From contig NC_018308.1 in the NCBI RefSeq assembly GCF_000234665.1, positions 92,920-156,919 of the forward strand: a stretch of DNA of 64,000 nt, written 5' to 3'. This DNA comes from Leishmania mexicana MHOM/GT/2001/U1103. Lineage: Eukaryota; Euglenozoa; Kinetoplastea; Trypanosomatida; Trypanosomatidae. Below are positions 53,501 to 61,236 of the stretch, one piece after another. How positions within the stretch are numbered: position 1 is the first letter of the stretch; every line of letters begins with the position of its first letter. The notes beneath the pieces are model-generated. The model was not told the origin of the DNA and made no database searches. It was given only the letters and a program-made list of their open reading frames with translations. The translations under genes and the position numbers were made by a program.

Positions 53501-54034
53501 GACGGCGACATCGTCTTCCGCCCCGGCGTTGTAAGCATCCGAAAACAGGCTTCTAAAGAACGCGTTCTCCGCTGCGGAGTGCACGGCGACTCCGTGTGGG
53601 GAGGCGTGACTGGCGTACGGCCACGGCGTGACGCCATCCGCGCTGAGAGAGGTGTCGCTGCCGCTCGAGAAGAGCGAGGTGCAGAGGGACTCGGGGGCTG
53701 AGGCAGACAGGGGTGTCGTGATGAATACACGAGCGCACCGGTGCGCAGCAGCAGCAGCGCTATCGGTGGCGGTGATGGTCGTCGGCGGAGAATAAAGCGA
53801 CCAGCCGTACGGGCATGAGGCGACGGTGGCCGGCGTGAATCCGTCGTCGGCGCGGGCCGCGTGCAAGACTCCCGGGGCGAGTGCCGCGACGACAAGGAGG
53901 AGCGCAGCAGCGAAGACGGTCCATCGCGCCAGCGCAAGGGACGTAGACGACGATAGCGGCACCCCAGGACAGACCCTCGTGAGGGAACCGAGCGCAGGCG
54001 TGTGCCGCGCCGCGGTGCTGCTTGGTTTATGCAT
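41582..54034 (-). CDS. Giant type I membrane protein: C-type-lectin-like modules plus ~15 tandem extracellular modules
   Basis: A 4150-residue surface protein that I do not recognise. It has an N-terminal signal peptide (WTVFAAALLLVVAALAPGVL) and one membrane segment near the C-terminus (WWAIPLLLVLTGVMVYGTYY) with a ~25-residue cytoplasmic tail. After the signal come three C-type-lectin-like regions (about 53.83-51.6 kb): CPYGWSLYS...CARVF; CLSGWTALP with EGAREYCAAVN, WGEDEPA and FLCSYLND; CLSGWSHLALTNSCYRVF with LWAAGEPANVKGCVAVD and GYTCQYR. Then follow about fifteen modules of ~130-280 residues, each closing with a strand of the type Y-x-x-C-x-S-x-D-G-x-x-Y, for example YVCVSQDGRNY, WYVCISYGAL, IPVCISTNAGATY, GSVCFSVDGGLHY, YALCYSVDGGLSF and VVCLSIDGTHFY. 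The membrane-proximal ~300 residues lack this motif. N-glycosylation sequons are abundant. Adhesion or ligand binding at the cell surface is inferred from architecture. Confidence 0.85.
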   Translation of the reverse strand: MHKPSSTAARHTPALGSLTRVCPGVPLSSSTSLALARWTVFAAALLLVVAALAPGVLHAARADDGFTPATVASCPYGWSLYSPPTTITATDSAAAAAHRCARVFITTPLSASAPESLCTSLFSSGSDTSLSADGVTPWPYASHASPHGVAVHSAAENAFFRSLFSDAYNAGAEDDVAVVLGGTAGYGVVHWHADASSANGNGGNALKQRQELRTRAELLEGRCPRWLSNSGAAPPRGGLPQQLAQTTAVEAASAADISAGSAAYTNFAADVDWQRHSGVIAMRASGQWTLLRSAASAHAFACAFNADFTVLPSGTSSSSSGSGNAHDTSSSDNSDSSSEGGSNSGVPQPGSGYAKRRVVPQPAPPCLSGWTALPASVDTSDGAANTACYRLFANASEVGGRVGTTFEGAREYCAAVNPRASLASVMSQQENAWIVSTLLSAMAALPSTPCTCDGSSLAEAPSHAASAVAMSAVTHSARTVFLGGSFMHDSSGAGLIGSWYADQYLFNASEYVAASPSSPAWPTGTNLYYANWGEDEPALSYGVVGITPPPPTECNCGNASTSSSSPVSPAGTWVGLDPRSTQPFLCSYLNDGSVFPSVPPTPMPDPSSTTSPTPSALEHCLSGWSHLALTNSCYRVFPSASMETEAGSAVTAATMEEHCEQVLGGQVVVTKIGRVRAVAVQSIAESDYVGSLLSLYLKDPRNAVGVPEGGSSSASIDSTSSPRPVSLVGVSFIDHGAGGFYLSGVRELDPLLANHLWAAGEPANVKGCVAVDVGGLWYYVPCSSSSATTPENEAVRVLGYTCQYRASDIDPKQDLIPEATTQPAIPPSGPDWPSDSDSGSPWLPLAKRIQALSGAVHVVVAAGSIGIYTLQGPNATIPPVASVRDLHFFFAPLSAYYTYPAPRRAVDGTVIVPPVQTTPGMSVDDLLSVAVTGESSPFAPCEGHKDQSRIARVRANVLTVQHTNHSEVGYVCVSQDGRNYVPTAITYEVTEVTVDGFISTPSRSPADNRTAAWLPPLFCGTAVEVATTSPSVAASTCALQRGLAIAEHATGTVQLVLRRSGAASAVGTVATALLPELDTVVSHVRLSSSADCMGEQVPFQLLGSEIEVRHVSSGRYTQSSSPLRAADKRGRGNASLQYSVFSYQYASVHAARLASLNPIYNASEVSSVLAQSQHPAEYYVCVSVHKPPSTMTSDVSEIGAASRRLLALWGASVNAGSSSSSSSGASTTFSLSIAERLEARTSVSPAGAAVRTYTAVPGLKAHLVPPPVSVKGMWALPPRRLRQQRARPTGATGSSTAAGSPWATLVPAAATHNRSAHYLLRTQHPFASTDPMSESSSSTVLPSTVHLHIPQYSSPIILLDANNAERGMLALLSQNPNDCNRHQPLPLDDPTRAAATWPRHLDTMVPLSTVTMTVEGSGTAGATATVAYMQLNLNHTGLWGHHPTRTDDPAAMQQTWYVCISYGALSPFLPVRQPALRITVHRQRVDRFLIDSSVSCTSSEAAVAAEAADASTTHLNVNTGFAGMLWLDGLDVRLWSTTTLHSAQVAFSVVLPSSGTVDDTAAQCSNANLFYAQRALGLLTPEICRHTRAAGGNSSANDDAARDVGEEARAGMIIPLAFFTQHSLRRMQLCLSVPLPFAANTTGSSSELVPQRRFFAPLVDTTLDVRPIQLLYMGRYSSIPASAAAVSPNPAAPLSPGTTLIRLAEGVRDVVLPLTGYGIRPDMTMFLSSQRCHGVPISNIGSHDNLLTEQSALNISVVSLYDLPSSYWAPMRADTDVQGGGSSESGSAHQPRVFVVLKHSDLLSKSAAQRLFGASTAAAGGARKPLHVCLYAPGTATLVFPTNFQLVVEPPRMMAIRNLPNDAPLLARATAHMAPSSVATVVYGSTMDLIVEGFGLDGANTWLMPAVDCGNASSHLWRAPVQLSAVPSSTTTTARIAVESSSVTSPLYAESTRYVDPQSSYSSWFISLRQAETARVGADANVRSGTYVDRFQWCARIGEKVEDVAASPYISTGLPYRLVIPATDGFVLEGSPMHQDHISTVLALPIQHATEGRWFPLKLAGPIVDVVQAIGSPLYMFLAPQDRSCYALKHSYMHQGLHSFGSASISAVNGSAVLLPRWLTAPGIYQLCASTLYPALDSADEGIEAALQFFSLHGLQVQLTKAVYGVSALNHTTSVTVEQGQEWALPISGPLLTNRSLVRFHTAASQCSQPMVATKGSGGAVLPDIRVQDAFTGFSLVGDDDMNRDSEDSFTASAHHIVLPQSLIRSLAAPATYVLCFQPQSHLDWRVAPGISLVVKTHVRHPTAYSYFPADGSEDVALLTALPPSKVALEWNTGEENMVNVVGTAGRQVSLALWCLPAPTKSSNSGVGVEEDLVPCGDHRRVMFVKPMDSDEDPCFVDAEAVPEDVVRGPYVLHFGVLTIPYALSTPGRGNGNDAVPVIIPNMTQPWIMCLETGSERWRESVRPMFQLQYTHAMPTGFRVKADDASNTTAPFPAHKVGVAATTSAEVDRVTGMPAGGNTTLVLYAQDSSQVVYLNGYGIERDHRLRFGARCEETMEPPTSSRSREGVSSGGGVGMANSTLSDMADYHHRVAARQLLANARLYTDPLPIEDDNGVFLVPSTHILLSEEATSGTGGIPVCISTNAGATYAKTSLTLRVFPSRLRIDTETTQRNLLAQILTDTLLVPENSHGSVDLTALIKAGRAIGSSTEAATASPSSVGGSAMRDADMYLPPGTQVLLSTSCSHNSHGIPLLTVSVSNVLTLAKHHTATVTPQRLRVCVRDPEAAVAAAAMLDSGVAEDDGGTTTAFFTASGVYYRVISVQVGRVSLHAWTPTEAMQADLIDQVVLRRGAREDLLLPVLLKSTARAETAVTVVSSPEDELLQRLELSPSALSLLSLTRFYVEQSCYRSAQSPDPASAISPYVSSYAGMQLNFGANRITVSPLPLSRQQQQQQSSLPPTDSLSKTLVAALPGGNTYNVSHYTLESRGSVCFSVDGGLHYLSVGMAHFTEEWAPTLRVTLGAEEDDRARDAREEPDTPTAATPSTNAMRVYTQSSTTRQLLDTRYVDPGTLPPWTAPANQTEAHVLADLGQLTTTMLWTGFLGTNGFAMNGLLYLPASSYAASSAETTPSGLIPGVDPQPQPLLFSLDNRLQNTPTNMTVTVVPWSLACYGNPQQRELYVHPQDVGLLAPTTPGRCSAGMRDGVRVRVVPLSMAACNDTVAVDTYYLFDLSTVQPAAWGATATEAAEGDGASSSARAMQLPIGLRYTPEGLYALCLRQDLPYVSTLLSDNNARAPGDLFTATYAATPLRLRVARNWTVVSVSRTTVPNSSNNVVAIAQGSYAELPVTGTAVRVRGMPVLFAFAPSSAQTVTRRGGGSSDATVPSSSANGTTTAGSEAWTWSGGCAAVPEAWDPVTGMPLVSASASSASGPDGLLLTSPWRNAQDGVLRVDAAYVSRVDWDTSAVVPAAATNGNNTTASPRYTGRLRSYALCYSVDGGLSFQAAATAAQTSPRHLAAVVVPPTITSLSCNRTTAADPTQRQLGWSADNATATTVRVQYLYTSTDADASITSSPQVVTYARADGTGRMAYATRPPTYTYAWTSAFVGNGIGAASGRRLPTVTTTAADVPTVAAAVALVRTSRHGARCDGAAAVSTNFTQFYPTTVFGADAWNVAAVNASSPLAMPIFLINLQHGGVWSTADTAAIVAWRGAQTAERVAQFERMNPTLSQETWVNQTAALWARYKDVAGAPLNGQSILGWATDAATAASRSNGESTVVCLSIDGTHFYSADVARAAALAPEAQVQQQVVIATANATSSSRTTTVAHLSPWPLYLRSSVGPSISNARANTKMATGTTQLLWMREISMVMELLARPTTNAATATAAAASGAPYLGYTSASLALFQEAMAAAIGVDSSAVAVQLHMSGFVALPKAGVSLDAVKSVAVAAVQARHRGAATLGGLQRPSPTFMDNSTADPQPSSQPALLPTYALVLSILADAVAYNPAVNTSTLSAPPDLLYCGVQLLRDNVSGPALLATLARGGDAVATASLSSLTVNFTLRNGVDLHAANTSMSAALPQSPAQEVAWRRLFLNIPHATLSPGLVPDDKDNDTTSTVRWWAIPLLLVLTGVMVYGTYYVYKKHLQPANDRTEAPVVEKRQ
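42700..51600 (-). repeat. About fifteen diverged tandem protein modules
   Basis: Module-ending Cys strands are encoded near 51.12, 50.49, 49.66, 49.15, 48.55, 48.05, 47.66, 47.22, 46.68, 46.13, 45.71, 45.07, 44.23, 43.56 and 42.73 kb, a spacing of about 400-850 bases. Modules share an early Gly-rich turn (for example LPLTGYGIRPDMTMFLSS, VYLNGYGIERDHRLRFGA) and a second Cys before the final strand. DNA identity between modules is low, so these are old protein-level repeats. Confidence 0.6.
51600..53830 (-). other. Three C-type-lectin-like modules of the giant surface protein
   Basis: Each module starts with C-x-x-GW (CPYGW, CLSGW, CLSGW) followed by a second Cys and later by 'W..GEPA/DEPA' and a closing Cys pair, as in C-type lectin folds. 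The second and third are clearest. The EPN/QPD-type calcium and sugar motifs and the WND motif are not intact: the corresponding positions read GEDEPA and AGEPANVKGC. Binding may therefore be to protein or be calcium-independent; this is inference. Confidence 0.6.
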
Positions 54035-54729
54035 TCTTTTTTTTCGGAAAAACTGCGCTGTTTCGCTTCCGTCCGCGATGTGCCGAAGGTGGCTTGGCGA
54101 CGTTCCCTGCCGCCTCTCCCTTCCAGGCCGTAGCCGTGGTGGTTGGCGTGGGTGGGTGGGTGGGTCCGTCGACGCGGTGGTGGCGTAAAGGCGACAGCGA
54201 TGATGAACGAAAACCGCCAGAGATGCAGGCAGGCAGAGGGGTGAGATGGGGTGGGGGTGGGGTGGGGGGAGTCACTCCGCCCCGCACGAACAAAACCAAA
54301 AAAAAGGCACGTAAGGAATAATCCGCAAGCGGGGTTGGCGTACATACGGACGGTAGAAGGCAGTCAACGCCCCGAGTCGGGAGGAGGAGGGGGGAGAGAG
54401 AGAGCGGGGTCGTGATGACGGCGGAGCTGAGCTGGAAGCGTCTACGCCGGGCTGTCGCTTCTGCCTCCCTTTGCTGTGTGGTGTCGCGCTCGTTGCAACG
54501 TGGATGACGGGGCTTCAATAACGGTACTTCAGAATCGTAGCCAAGACACTGCCGATGAGAAGCAGGCCGATCACACACCCCTCCACACACACACAGACGT
54601 CGATACACGGAGACACTCAGGGAGATGGACAGCAAGTGAATGCAGAGGAGAAGAGGTGGGAGATGATGATGATGATGATGGGTTCGACGTGGCAGAGAGG
54701 GAGAGACCGAGATGCTCTCACCGCAGCGG

Positions 54730-54786
54730 ACACACACACACACACACACACACACCACACACACACACACACACCACACACACACG
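54730..54786 (+). repeat. Interrupted (CA)n microsatellite, 57 bases
   Basis: Three CA blocks separated by single extra C bases. Confidence 0.9.
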
Positions 54787-56074
54787 CACGCGCGCACATG
54801 GTGGAGAGGTTCGATGCGGCACATGTGGCGAGAGATCGGAGTGCGAAGAACGGTCCATCTCTCGCTTACTCCCCTCCCCCTCCCCCGGGCACACCTTTTT
54901 CTAACACGCACCGCGCGCGCACATGTACCCCACAAAGTCTTGTGCAAGTGAACGGACGGCTTCGTGTAGGGAGGCGCAGAGGGAGGGGGGAGGGCAGGAC
55001 AGGGCAGGGCAGAGCGAGGACGGACGTATGTCTATGCGGACACAAGCGGCGGGGGGAAGAGGAGGAGGGAGTCGCCACGGCAGCGCTCTCTCCTCCCCGC
55101 CCCACATGCCTTCGCGCCATGCCCGTTGTACGAGTACCTTTTTCGTTTCTTCTAAGTATCGCGTCTTATCAAGATACTCATCAGTGCATCATCTTCCGAG
55201 CTGGAGGAGGAAAAGGAGGGGGGGGGGAGGGCAGGACAGGGTCTTGTCAGCAGCAGCGGCACCATCGACGATGGCTCGCGTGCCATCCCGCAACATCTTC
55301 CCCCCCCCCCACCACTGCAACGCTCGACAGACAGTGCACATGAAAATGCAATGCCAGAGATGATGGAAGGACGAAGGGAGGCAGCGGCTCGCGCGCGCGC
55401 ACGGTGCCAGTTGGCTGTTTTGCTGTGGCCGAGTGCGTTGCCAGTACAACTTCCGCCCCCACTCAAGCACGCAGGCGCACATGAGCCGATATCTACACCC
55501 CTCTCGCCCTACAGATAGATATCAAGGTATGGAGAGGCGAGATGGACGCCACTGCAGCAGTGCACCAACGAAGGCACTGGAGGCAGGTAGTCCAGGTAGG
55601 CCAGGCAGGCAGGACGACGAGCAGGCCCGCGCAAGCCGTGAGGTTAAAGAGCGTGGGTGCGTCCGAGAGCAAGAGAAGGTGGTTGAGAAAGAGTAACAGA
55701 CAACAGCAAAGGCGGAGGGGACGGAGAGGAGAGGGGGCAGGGCGGGAGGGCGGCGCTGTCCGTGACGGTCAGAAGGACGCCGAGCTCTCCAGCTCTCCAT
55801 CATCGACACGGGCAACATTGACGGTAACAACACAGAGAGAGAGACACACACACACACACGCACACGCACGCGCAGGGGATTGGCATGGGGGCAAGAATGA
55901 TGAGGTAGCGAGATGGTGACGATGATAAAGACAAATGATGATGATGATGATCGCCCCTCCCTTCCCCTCCCCGCTGAAGAGGGGGACCGAGTGGGCGGGT
56001 CATCAACGGAGGTACGCATTACATCGTATCCCGAGAGGGACAGACGGATGCGGAGCACGCGAGATGTGCACACA

Positions 56075-56100
56075 GACACACACACACACACACACACACA
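56075..56100 (+). repeat. (CA)n microsatellite
   Basis: Uninterrupted CA tract in the kinase 3' flank. Confidence 0.9.
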
Positions 56101-57258
56101 GAGCAACAGGGCAGGCGGAGCATTGGGGTGAGGGAAAGGAAACTGGGTAGCCGGGAGACCGTGAAATCATGAGGGAGAGGGGACTTGTCAGCCAACACCA
56201 CCGTCGCCACGGTACACGGCACATCATCATCATCGCAGCCGGCGATTTCCGCATGAGCGTGAGGACGCGCAAGCACACACAGAAAAAAGGCCCGAAGAGA
56301 CGGCGTGGGATGGAGGCGGGCGGGCGGCAAGACTCGAACACAGTGGCGCTCAGCAGCACCGCCGATCGCACGCACTGCCACACAGACCGCTACACGGCGG
56401 CGAAGAATACAAGAATGACGACGGCAACATGAACACCCACACCCACACCCAGAGAGAGAGAGAGACACGCATCAACGAAGGATCGACGACGACAGCAGCG
56501 CCACTTTCCTTCACACCCCCTGCCCGTCTGCTATGCAAGGGGCTGCATTCCCCGCAGGATGTTCGGCAAGGCAGACGGACAGGCGGTGTGTGTGTGTGTG
56601 TGTGTGTGATGGATGCACAGGCTTGCGGTGAACCACAGCGTGCGGCTCTGGTGCACGGACCTGTGCATGCGTGCGTGCGTGCGCCGGCTTTGCAGAAGAA
56701 AACAAAGGAAAGGGACGGGGAGGGGGTGTTGGTGGAGACCACTGTAGAGAGGAAAGACAGCGCGGGATGGGTGCTGTCCTCTTCAGCGGCTCCGTAAGAA
56801 AAAAAGAATACGAGGAAGTCGAAACGGAGTAAGCAGCCACAACAATGATCACAACAGCGCAGAGGAGGAGAAGGAGGACGGGGGGGGATATCTACCAACC
56901 TCCCATCACCACCACCACGTCAGACACACACACACACACGCACACACAGACACACACACCCACGCATGCGCGTCTTGCACAGAAAGCATGCCCTTGAGTG
57001 TGTGAGCGGCAGCTCCGGAGAGTGGGAAGGGGGCCGTCCTTCCGCAAAGCGAAGAATAATAAAGCACGAGCAAGAACGAAAAATGCTATCGGATACGGGG
57101 AGGAGCACCACGAGTGCACACAGCGATATCGCCAACTCCGAGGTGTCGCAACACGCGCGTCCCTCTCACCTCTCAACACCAATACGCAGACGGTGCTGCT
57201 CGTGAGGTTGATGCGTGTCGCCGGTCTTGCAGCAAGTGCAGCGAAGTGGTAGCCACCA

Positions 57259-60200
57259 CTAATTGCACCTGCGCGGTGGCATCTCCTCCAGCTCCTCGTC
57301 TTTGCATGTCATCCACGGTGCACGAAGCAGTGCACGGGCGGTGCTGCGACGGTGCGGGTCGCGGTTAAAGCAGGAGCGCAGCAGGCCCAGCAGCTCCGTC
57401 GGTGTGCCATCTGGCACCCCAGGCGGGAGGTCGGCTACCGACTGCTCGATCTGCTTCATGAGGTGGTAGGCGTTGCTCCCCGACTTTGGCCACGGTGTGC
57501 GGCCAAAGACTTCTAGAACGAGGCACCCAAAGGACCAGATGTCTGCCGAGGCAGTGTAGCCGACCGGTGCTGGCGGTGACGTAGTCTTGGTGCTGCTCCC
57601 GCGCCCACCATAGTTGCCTTCGCCGGCCAAAGACGCTGGAGAGCTCGCGGTCGGCGTCGTCATGCTCGGCGGCCCCGAGGCCTGAATGATCTCCGGTGCC
57701 ATGAACATGGGTGTGCCGACCATTGTCTGCGCCACGCCGGTGGTGTCGAACCACTGATATTCCGCCATGGTCGTGAGGCGCGAGTCTGTCGCGGCGGTGC
57801 GTGTGGTGGCGAGGCTGCTGATGGCGCCTTCGCTGTCAGCGGCGCCGTGTACGTTGTTCGTCAAAACGATGCGCCGCGAGCACCCAAAGTCTGCCAATTT
57901 CGCTACATCGGCTGCGCTGATGAGGACATTATCGCCCTTCACATCCCGGTGAATGAAGTTGTTGCGGTGCAAGTAGGCGAGGCCTTTGAGCACATCACGC
58001 AGGTAGCGTCGAGCCACCCTCACTGGCAGCTGACCGCCAGGCGACCGGCGAACGACGCTGGAGATGGTGCCGCGGTTGCACAGCTCCATCACGATCTCTA
58101 CCTGAACAGGAATGCGTGCGGCGGCGTTGCGCTGGGGCGACTGGCTTGCGCCGGAGAATGCGCCGCCGCAGACGCTAGGTTTGCCGTTGTCAGCACACCG
58201 ACAACCAGCGCTGTCTCTCTTAGCTGCCGCCGAGCCGGAGAGGCCCTTGTCACTGTTGCTGCCGCCGTCACGGCACTGCTGCTCCTGCTGCTGCTGGTGG
58301 TGTAGTTCCAAGTATCGGTCCTGGACTGGCGTGACCTGGCAGCGCAGGCACGTGACGATGTTCTCGTGGTGCAGCTTCTCCATCATCTCCACCTCGCGTA
58401 GAAGCACGAGCAGCGCCTCCTGCTGGGAGGGCGACATGTACGCTGCATCCGCGGCGACGGTTTTGGGTGTGCCGCTATTTTCCCTGTGCCGAGCCTGCCT
58501 GCTGCTCTGGTCGTCGTTGTCATCGCCAGAGGGGTCGACGTCGACTGGTATGGGAACACCAACCTCCAGCACCTTCACCGCCACCGGGGTCTGCTTGCGG
58601 TCTTCCAGGACACCCTCGTATACCACACCAGAGGTGCCACGGCCAATGTAGCCGAGCATGTGCCACCGCACGCGCTTCTCTTGGAGCCTGCGAAATGCCT
58701 CACGCCACTGCCGTGCGCTTAGTCGGTGCTGATGCCGCTGCTGTTGGTGCCGCTCTGCGTCCTGCTTTCTCTGCTGCTCCTGCGCACGCCAGCGCTCAAT
58801 GGGGGTCGTTGGTGATCCATCGCGGTTGGTGGCACCGGCGACCGCCGCTCCCGTCGCACTCGTGCGGGCGGCGCGCGCGCGACTCAGCAGCGGGGCAATA
58901 TTGACATTACCGCCGCCACCACCACCGCTCTCCCGTCTCATGTGATGACCGCGGAGCATCTCAAGGGTTGACGGCTGAGCCAGCTGTTGCTGCGGCTCGT
59001 CCTCGTCCTCCGTCGTAGTGTTCGTGAGTGTTGTGCTGTCTCGACGGAGGGGACCGCGATGGCGGCGGCCCTCGTCGTCTCTCTTACCCTCGCTCGCCAC
59101 GCTGTCTTTAACGTATCGGTGCGAGGCGGAAAAGACCGCCGTGCCACCGTACCGACTAGCAGCCGTGGCACTCCCGTAGTGGTGGAGGTCTGGGGTGTCG
59201 CTCGCGCTGCCCATCATGTTGGCTGCCGACGTGTTCGACGCGCTCGGAAAACTGCCGCATTGCACGCTGTCGACAGAGTCGTCGAGACCGTTCACAATAT
59301 CTGAAGATATGCTCCGCTGGCGCCCAGAGAAGGCGCCGTGGCTCGGGTGTTCGATGGGGCGGGCGCTCCGTCGCGCGCTGCAAACCACCGCTGCCGCTGT
59401 TCCTATTGCGGCGTTGGCTGGCCGCGGCGTCCGCGGCGTCATCGCACCTGTGACGGCAGAGGAGGCTCTGCTCTCCGCGTACGCTGGCAGGCGCGGCGCT
59501 GGCGGCAAGGTGGCCGTGATGGCCGTCATCGTTGTCTCGGCGGAGGATCTCGCCCTGGTCACGCTGGGGTGATTGATCAATGTGGAGGTGGAGGAGCACT
59601 GCCCTGCTGCCGTCGTCGCCAGGGCGCCAAATGCCGGCGCTGCACCGGCGCGGCTGGAGGAGGCGAGAGAGACGGAGCGGTCCAGGGTGGGTGAGGGGGC
59701 GCTGTCCACGTAGCCAACGCTGCTGCTGCTGCGAACCCGACCCCCCACCGTGTAACTGCGCGCACGGTAGTGACGGCGGTGTTGATCCTGCTGGTCAGAC
59801 GCGGCGGCGGGCACTGCAGACGGTGAAAGGGGAGGCGAGGTGCCAGGGTTCGCAGTCGGCATACTGGAGAGGTGGCTCCGCCACGCGGGCGACGGCGGAT
59901 GGCCCGACTGTTGTTGTTGGTGCGGTTGTGGATGCGGCGTAGCTGAGGTGTTTTCCGGATATAGAAACAAACGGTCATTGAAGCCATGCGTTGCCGTTGC
60001 GTGGCGATGGTTTCTGTTCTTGCCGTTATCGACGCCGGCAGCAGTGTGGCAGCCGCTCATGCTGCTGCTGCTGCGGCGGCTCAGGTCATCGCTGTAGCCG
60101 TTTGCAGGACTCCACTGCGAGACAGCCTGCGCCCTGGACAGGGAGGGATGGTGGTACACACGCCCGTGATGGGCGGAGAAGCTGCTGTTTCGACGTGAAA

Positions 60201-61236
60201 TCGGACCCGACGAGAAGGGCCGGCGATGCGCTGCCGTCACCACCGCTGTCTGGTCGCTGTGTGGCATGTTGGGGGCCACGGCACGGTCACCCATGTTCGG
60301 CGGCAGCAGCGCCTGCTTCATGTCGGACGGATGGATCGCCTTCACAAAGGTGTTGAAGTAACCAACGCTGCTGCTGCTGCCACCAGCGCCACCCACCATG
60401 GACGACGACGAGGACCCTACGTTTGTGGCCGCTGCCGCCGTGGTCTGCATGCTCATTGCCGGGGCGGCCGCGGCTGCTGTGCCATCCGATGCTGTGCCGT
60501 CCCCGCTGCGTCCGCGCGTGTGGAGGATGTACGGGGTGTAGCTGGGTGAGCTCATGATCCGGGAGGAGCCACAGCTATTTGGGTTGTTGTTGGTGTTCGC
60601 CACGTCGTCTAGCAACGGCGCTCGGTGTGCGCCGCCGGCCGTGGCCGTGGGCAATGCGGACATCGGGTCATGGTGGCGCGGGGTGAGGTTAGGCGAGACA
60701 CATCCATTAACGCCAGGGAACGTGAAGGGGGACGACGCTGCTGTGCCTCGTGCACCTGTTGGGGTGCCGGTCACTGTCGCAGTCGAGGTGGGCGTCACTG
60801 CATCGCCAAGCGCGCCCGAGGCACTCCCGAAGCTGCCGTGGCGCTGGCGTGTATTGGGGGTCCGCCCACCGGTGGCACCTGTGGCAGCACCGAAGTCGCG
60901 GGTCACGCCTATCGAGCTGTCGCGCTGCGCGTTCACAGGGCGACTGCCGGAGCGCGTCTTGCGAAGTGTGATGTGGATCGAGCGTGCTCGTCGATAGTGT
61001 TGACGCGGTTGCGCACCGCTGCCACTAACGCTGTTGAGGCAACCGCCTTCGCCAGCCGCCGTCTTTGGCGCTGGTGAGTGGGAGGGCTCACAGCCTGGGA
61101 TAGACAACGACGACGTCAGCTGCTGCTGCTGATGATATCGCTGGGGATGGAGGCGATTTAGACGTCGTCCATCTCCTCTGGCGGATGGGGCCATGGCTTC
61201 TATCGCAGCGTGCTCCGCCATGGCGTACTGCAACAC
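57259..61236 (-). CDS. STE11/MAPKKK-like protein kinase with very long N-terminal extension
   Basis: A 1325-residue Ser/Thr kinase. Residues 1-850 are low-complexity (Ser, Ala, Thr, Pro, Gly, His, Gln) and probably disordered. The catalytic domain fills the C-terminal ~470 residues: Gly loop GYIGRGTSGVVYEG (~857-870), VAVKVLEV lysine, HENIVTCLRC, hinge VMELCNRGTI, HRDVKGDN (~1096-1103), DFG in LADFGCSR (~1118), GTPMFMAPEII (~1175) and DIWSFGCLVLEVFGRTPW. The YLHRNNFIHRDVKGDN and GTPMFMAPE wording is typical of STE11/MAPKKK kinases. All catalytic residues are present, so it should be active. Long inserts lie between the Gly-loop lysine and the alphaC region, after alphaC, in the activation segment (~50 residues) and after APE. 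Alternative starts are the Met codons at residues 6 and 15. Upstream activators and substrates are unknown. Confidence 0.88.
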   Translation of the reverse strand: MLQYAMAEHAAIEAMAPSARGDGRRLNRLHPQRYHQQQQLTSSLSIPGCEPSHSPAPKTAAGEGGCLNSVSGSGAQPRQHYRRARSIHITLRKTRSGSRPVNAQRDSSIGVTRDFGAATGATGGRTPNTRQRHGSFGSASGALGDAVTPTSTATVTGTPTGARGTAASSPFTFPGVNGCVSPNLTPRHHDPMSALPTATAGGAHRAPLLDDVANTNNNPNSCGSSRIMSSPSYTPYILHTRGRSGDGTASDGTAAAAAPAMSMQTTAAAATNVGSSSSSMVGGAGGSSSSVGYFNTFVKAIHPSDMKQALLPPNMGDRAVAPNMPHSDQTAVVTAAHRRPFSSGPISRRNSSFSAHHGRVYHHPSLSRAQAVSQWSPANGYSDDLSRRSSSSMSGCHTAAGVDNGKNRNHRHATATHGFNDRLFLYPENTSATPHPQPHQQQQSGHPPSPAWRSHLSSMPTANPGTSPPLSPSAVPAAASDQQDQHRRHYRARSYTVGGRVRSSSSVGYVDSAPSPTLDRSVSLASSSRAGAAPAFGALATTAAGQCSSTSTLINHPSVTRARSSAETTMTAITATLPPAPRLPAYAESRASSAVTGAMTPRTPRPANAAIGTAAAVVCSARRSARPIEHPSHGAFSGRQRSISSDIVNGLDDSVDSVQCGSFPSASNTSAANMMGSASDTPDLHHYGSATAASRYGGTAVFSASHRYVKDSVASEGKRDDEGRRHRGPLRRDSTTLTNTTTEDEDEPQQQLAQPSTLEMLRGHHMRRESGGGGGGNVNIAPLLSRARAARTSATGAAVAGATNRDGSPTTPIERWRAQEQQRKQDAERHQQQRHQHRLSARQWREAFRRLQEKRVRWHMLGYIGRGTSGVVYEGVLEDRKQTPVAVKVLEVGVPIPVDVDPSGDDNDDQSSRQARHRENSGTPKTVAADAAYMSPSQQEALLVLLREVEMMEKLHHENIVTCLRCQVTPVQDRYLELHHQQQQEQQCRDGGSNSDKGLSGSAAAKRDSAGCRCADNGKPSVCGGAFSGASQSPQRNAAARIPVQVEIVMELCNRGTISSVVRRSPGGQLPVRVARRYLRDVLKGLAYLHRNNFIHRDVKGDNVLISAADVAKLADFGCSRRIVLTNNVHGAADSEGAISSLATTRTAATDSRLTTMAEYQWFDTTGVAQTMVGTPMFMAPEIIQASGPPSMTTPTASSPASLAGEGNYGGRGSSTKTTSPPAPVGYTASADIWSFGCLVLEVFGRTPWPKSGSNAYHLMKQIEQSVADLPPGVPDGTPTELLGLLRSCFNRDPHRRSTARALLRAPWMTCKDEELEEMPPRRCN

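Larger units (their letters stand above)
54035..57258. other. Long intergenic region between the kinase and the giant surface gene
   Basis: 3.2 kb of purine-rich (+ strand) sequence with GAT/ATG trinucleotide runs (54663-54680, 55936-55950), long CA tracts and a GT tract (56585-56608). It should hold the 3' UTR of the kinase and the leader of the giant gene. No gene is supported in any frame. Confidence 0.5.
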
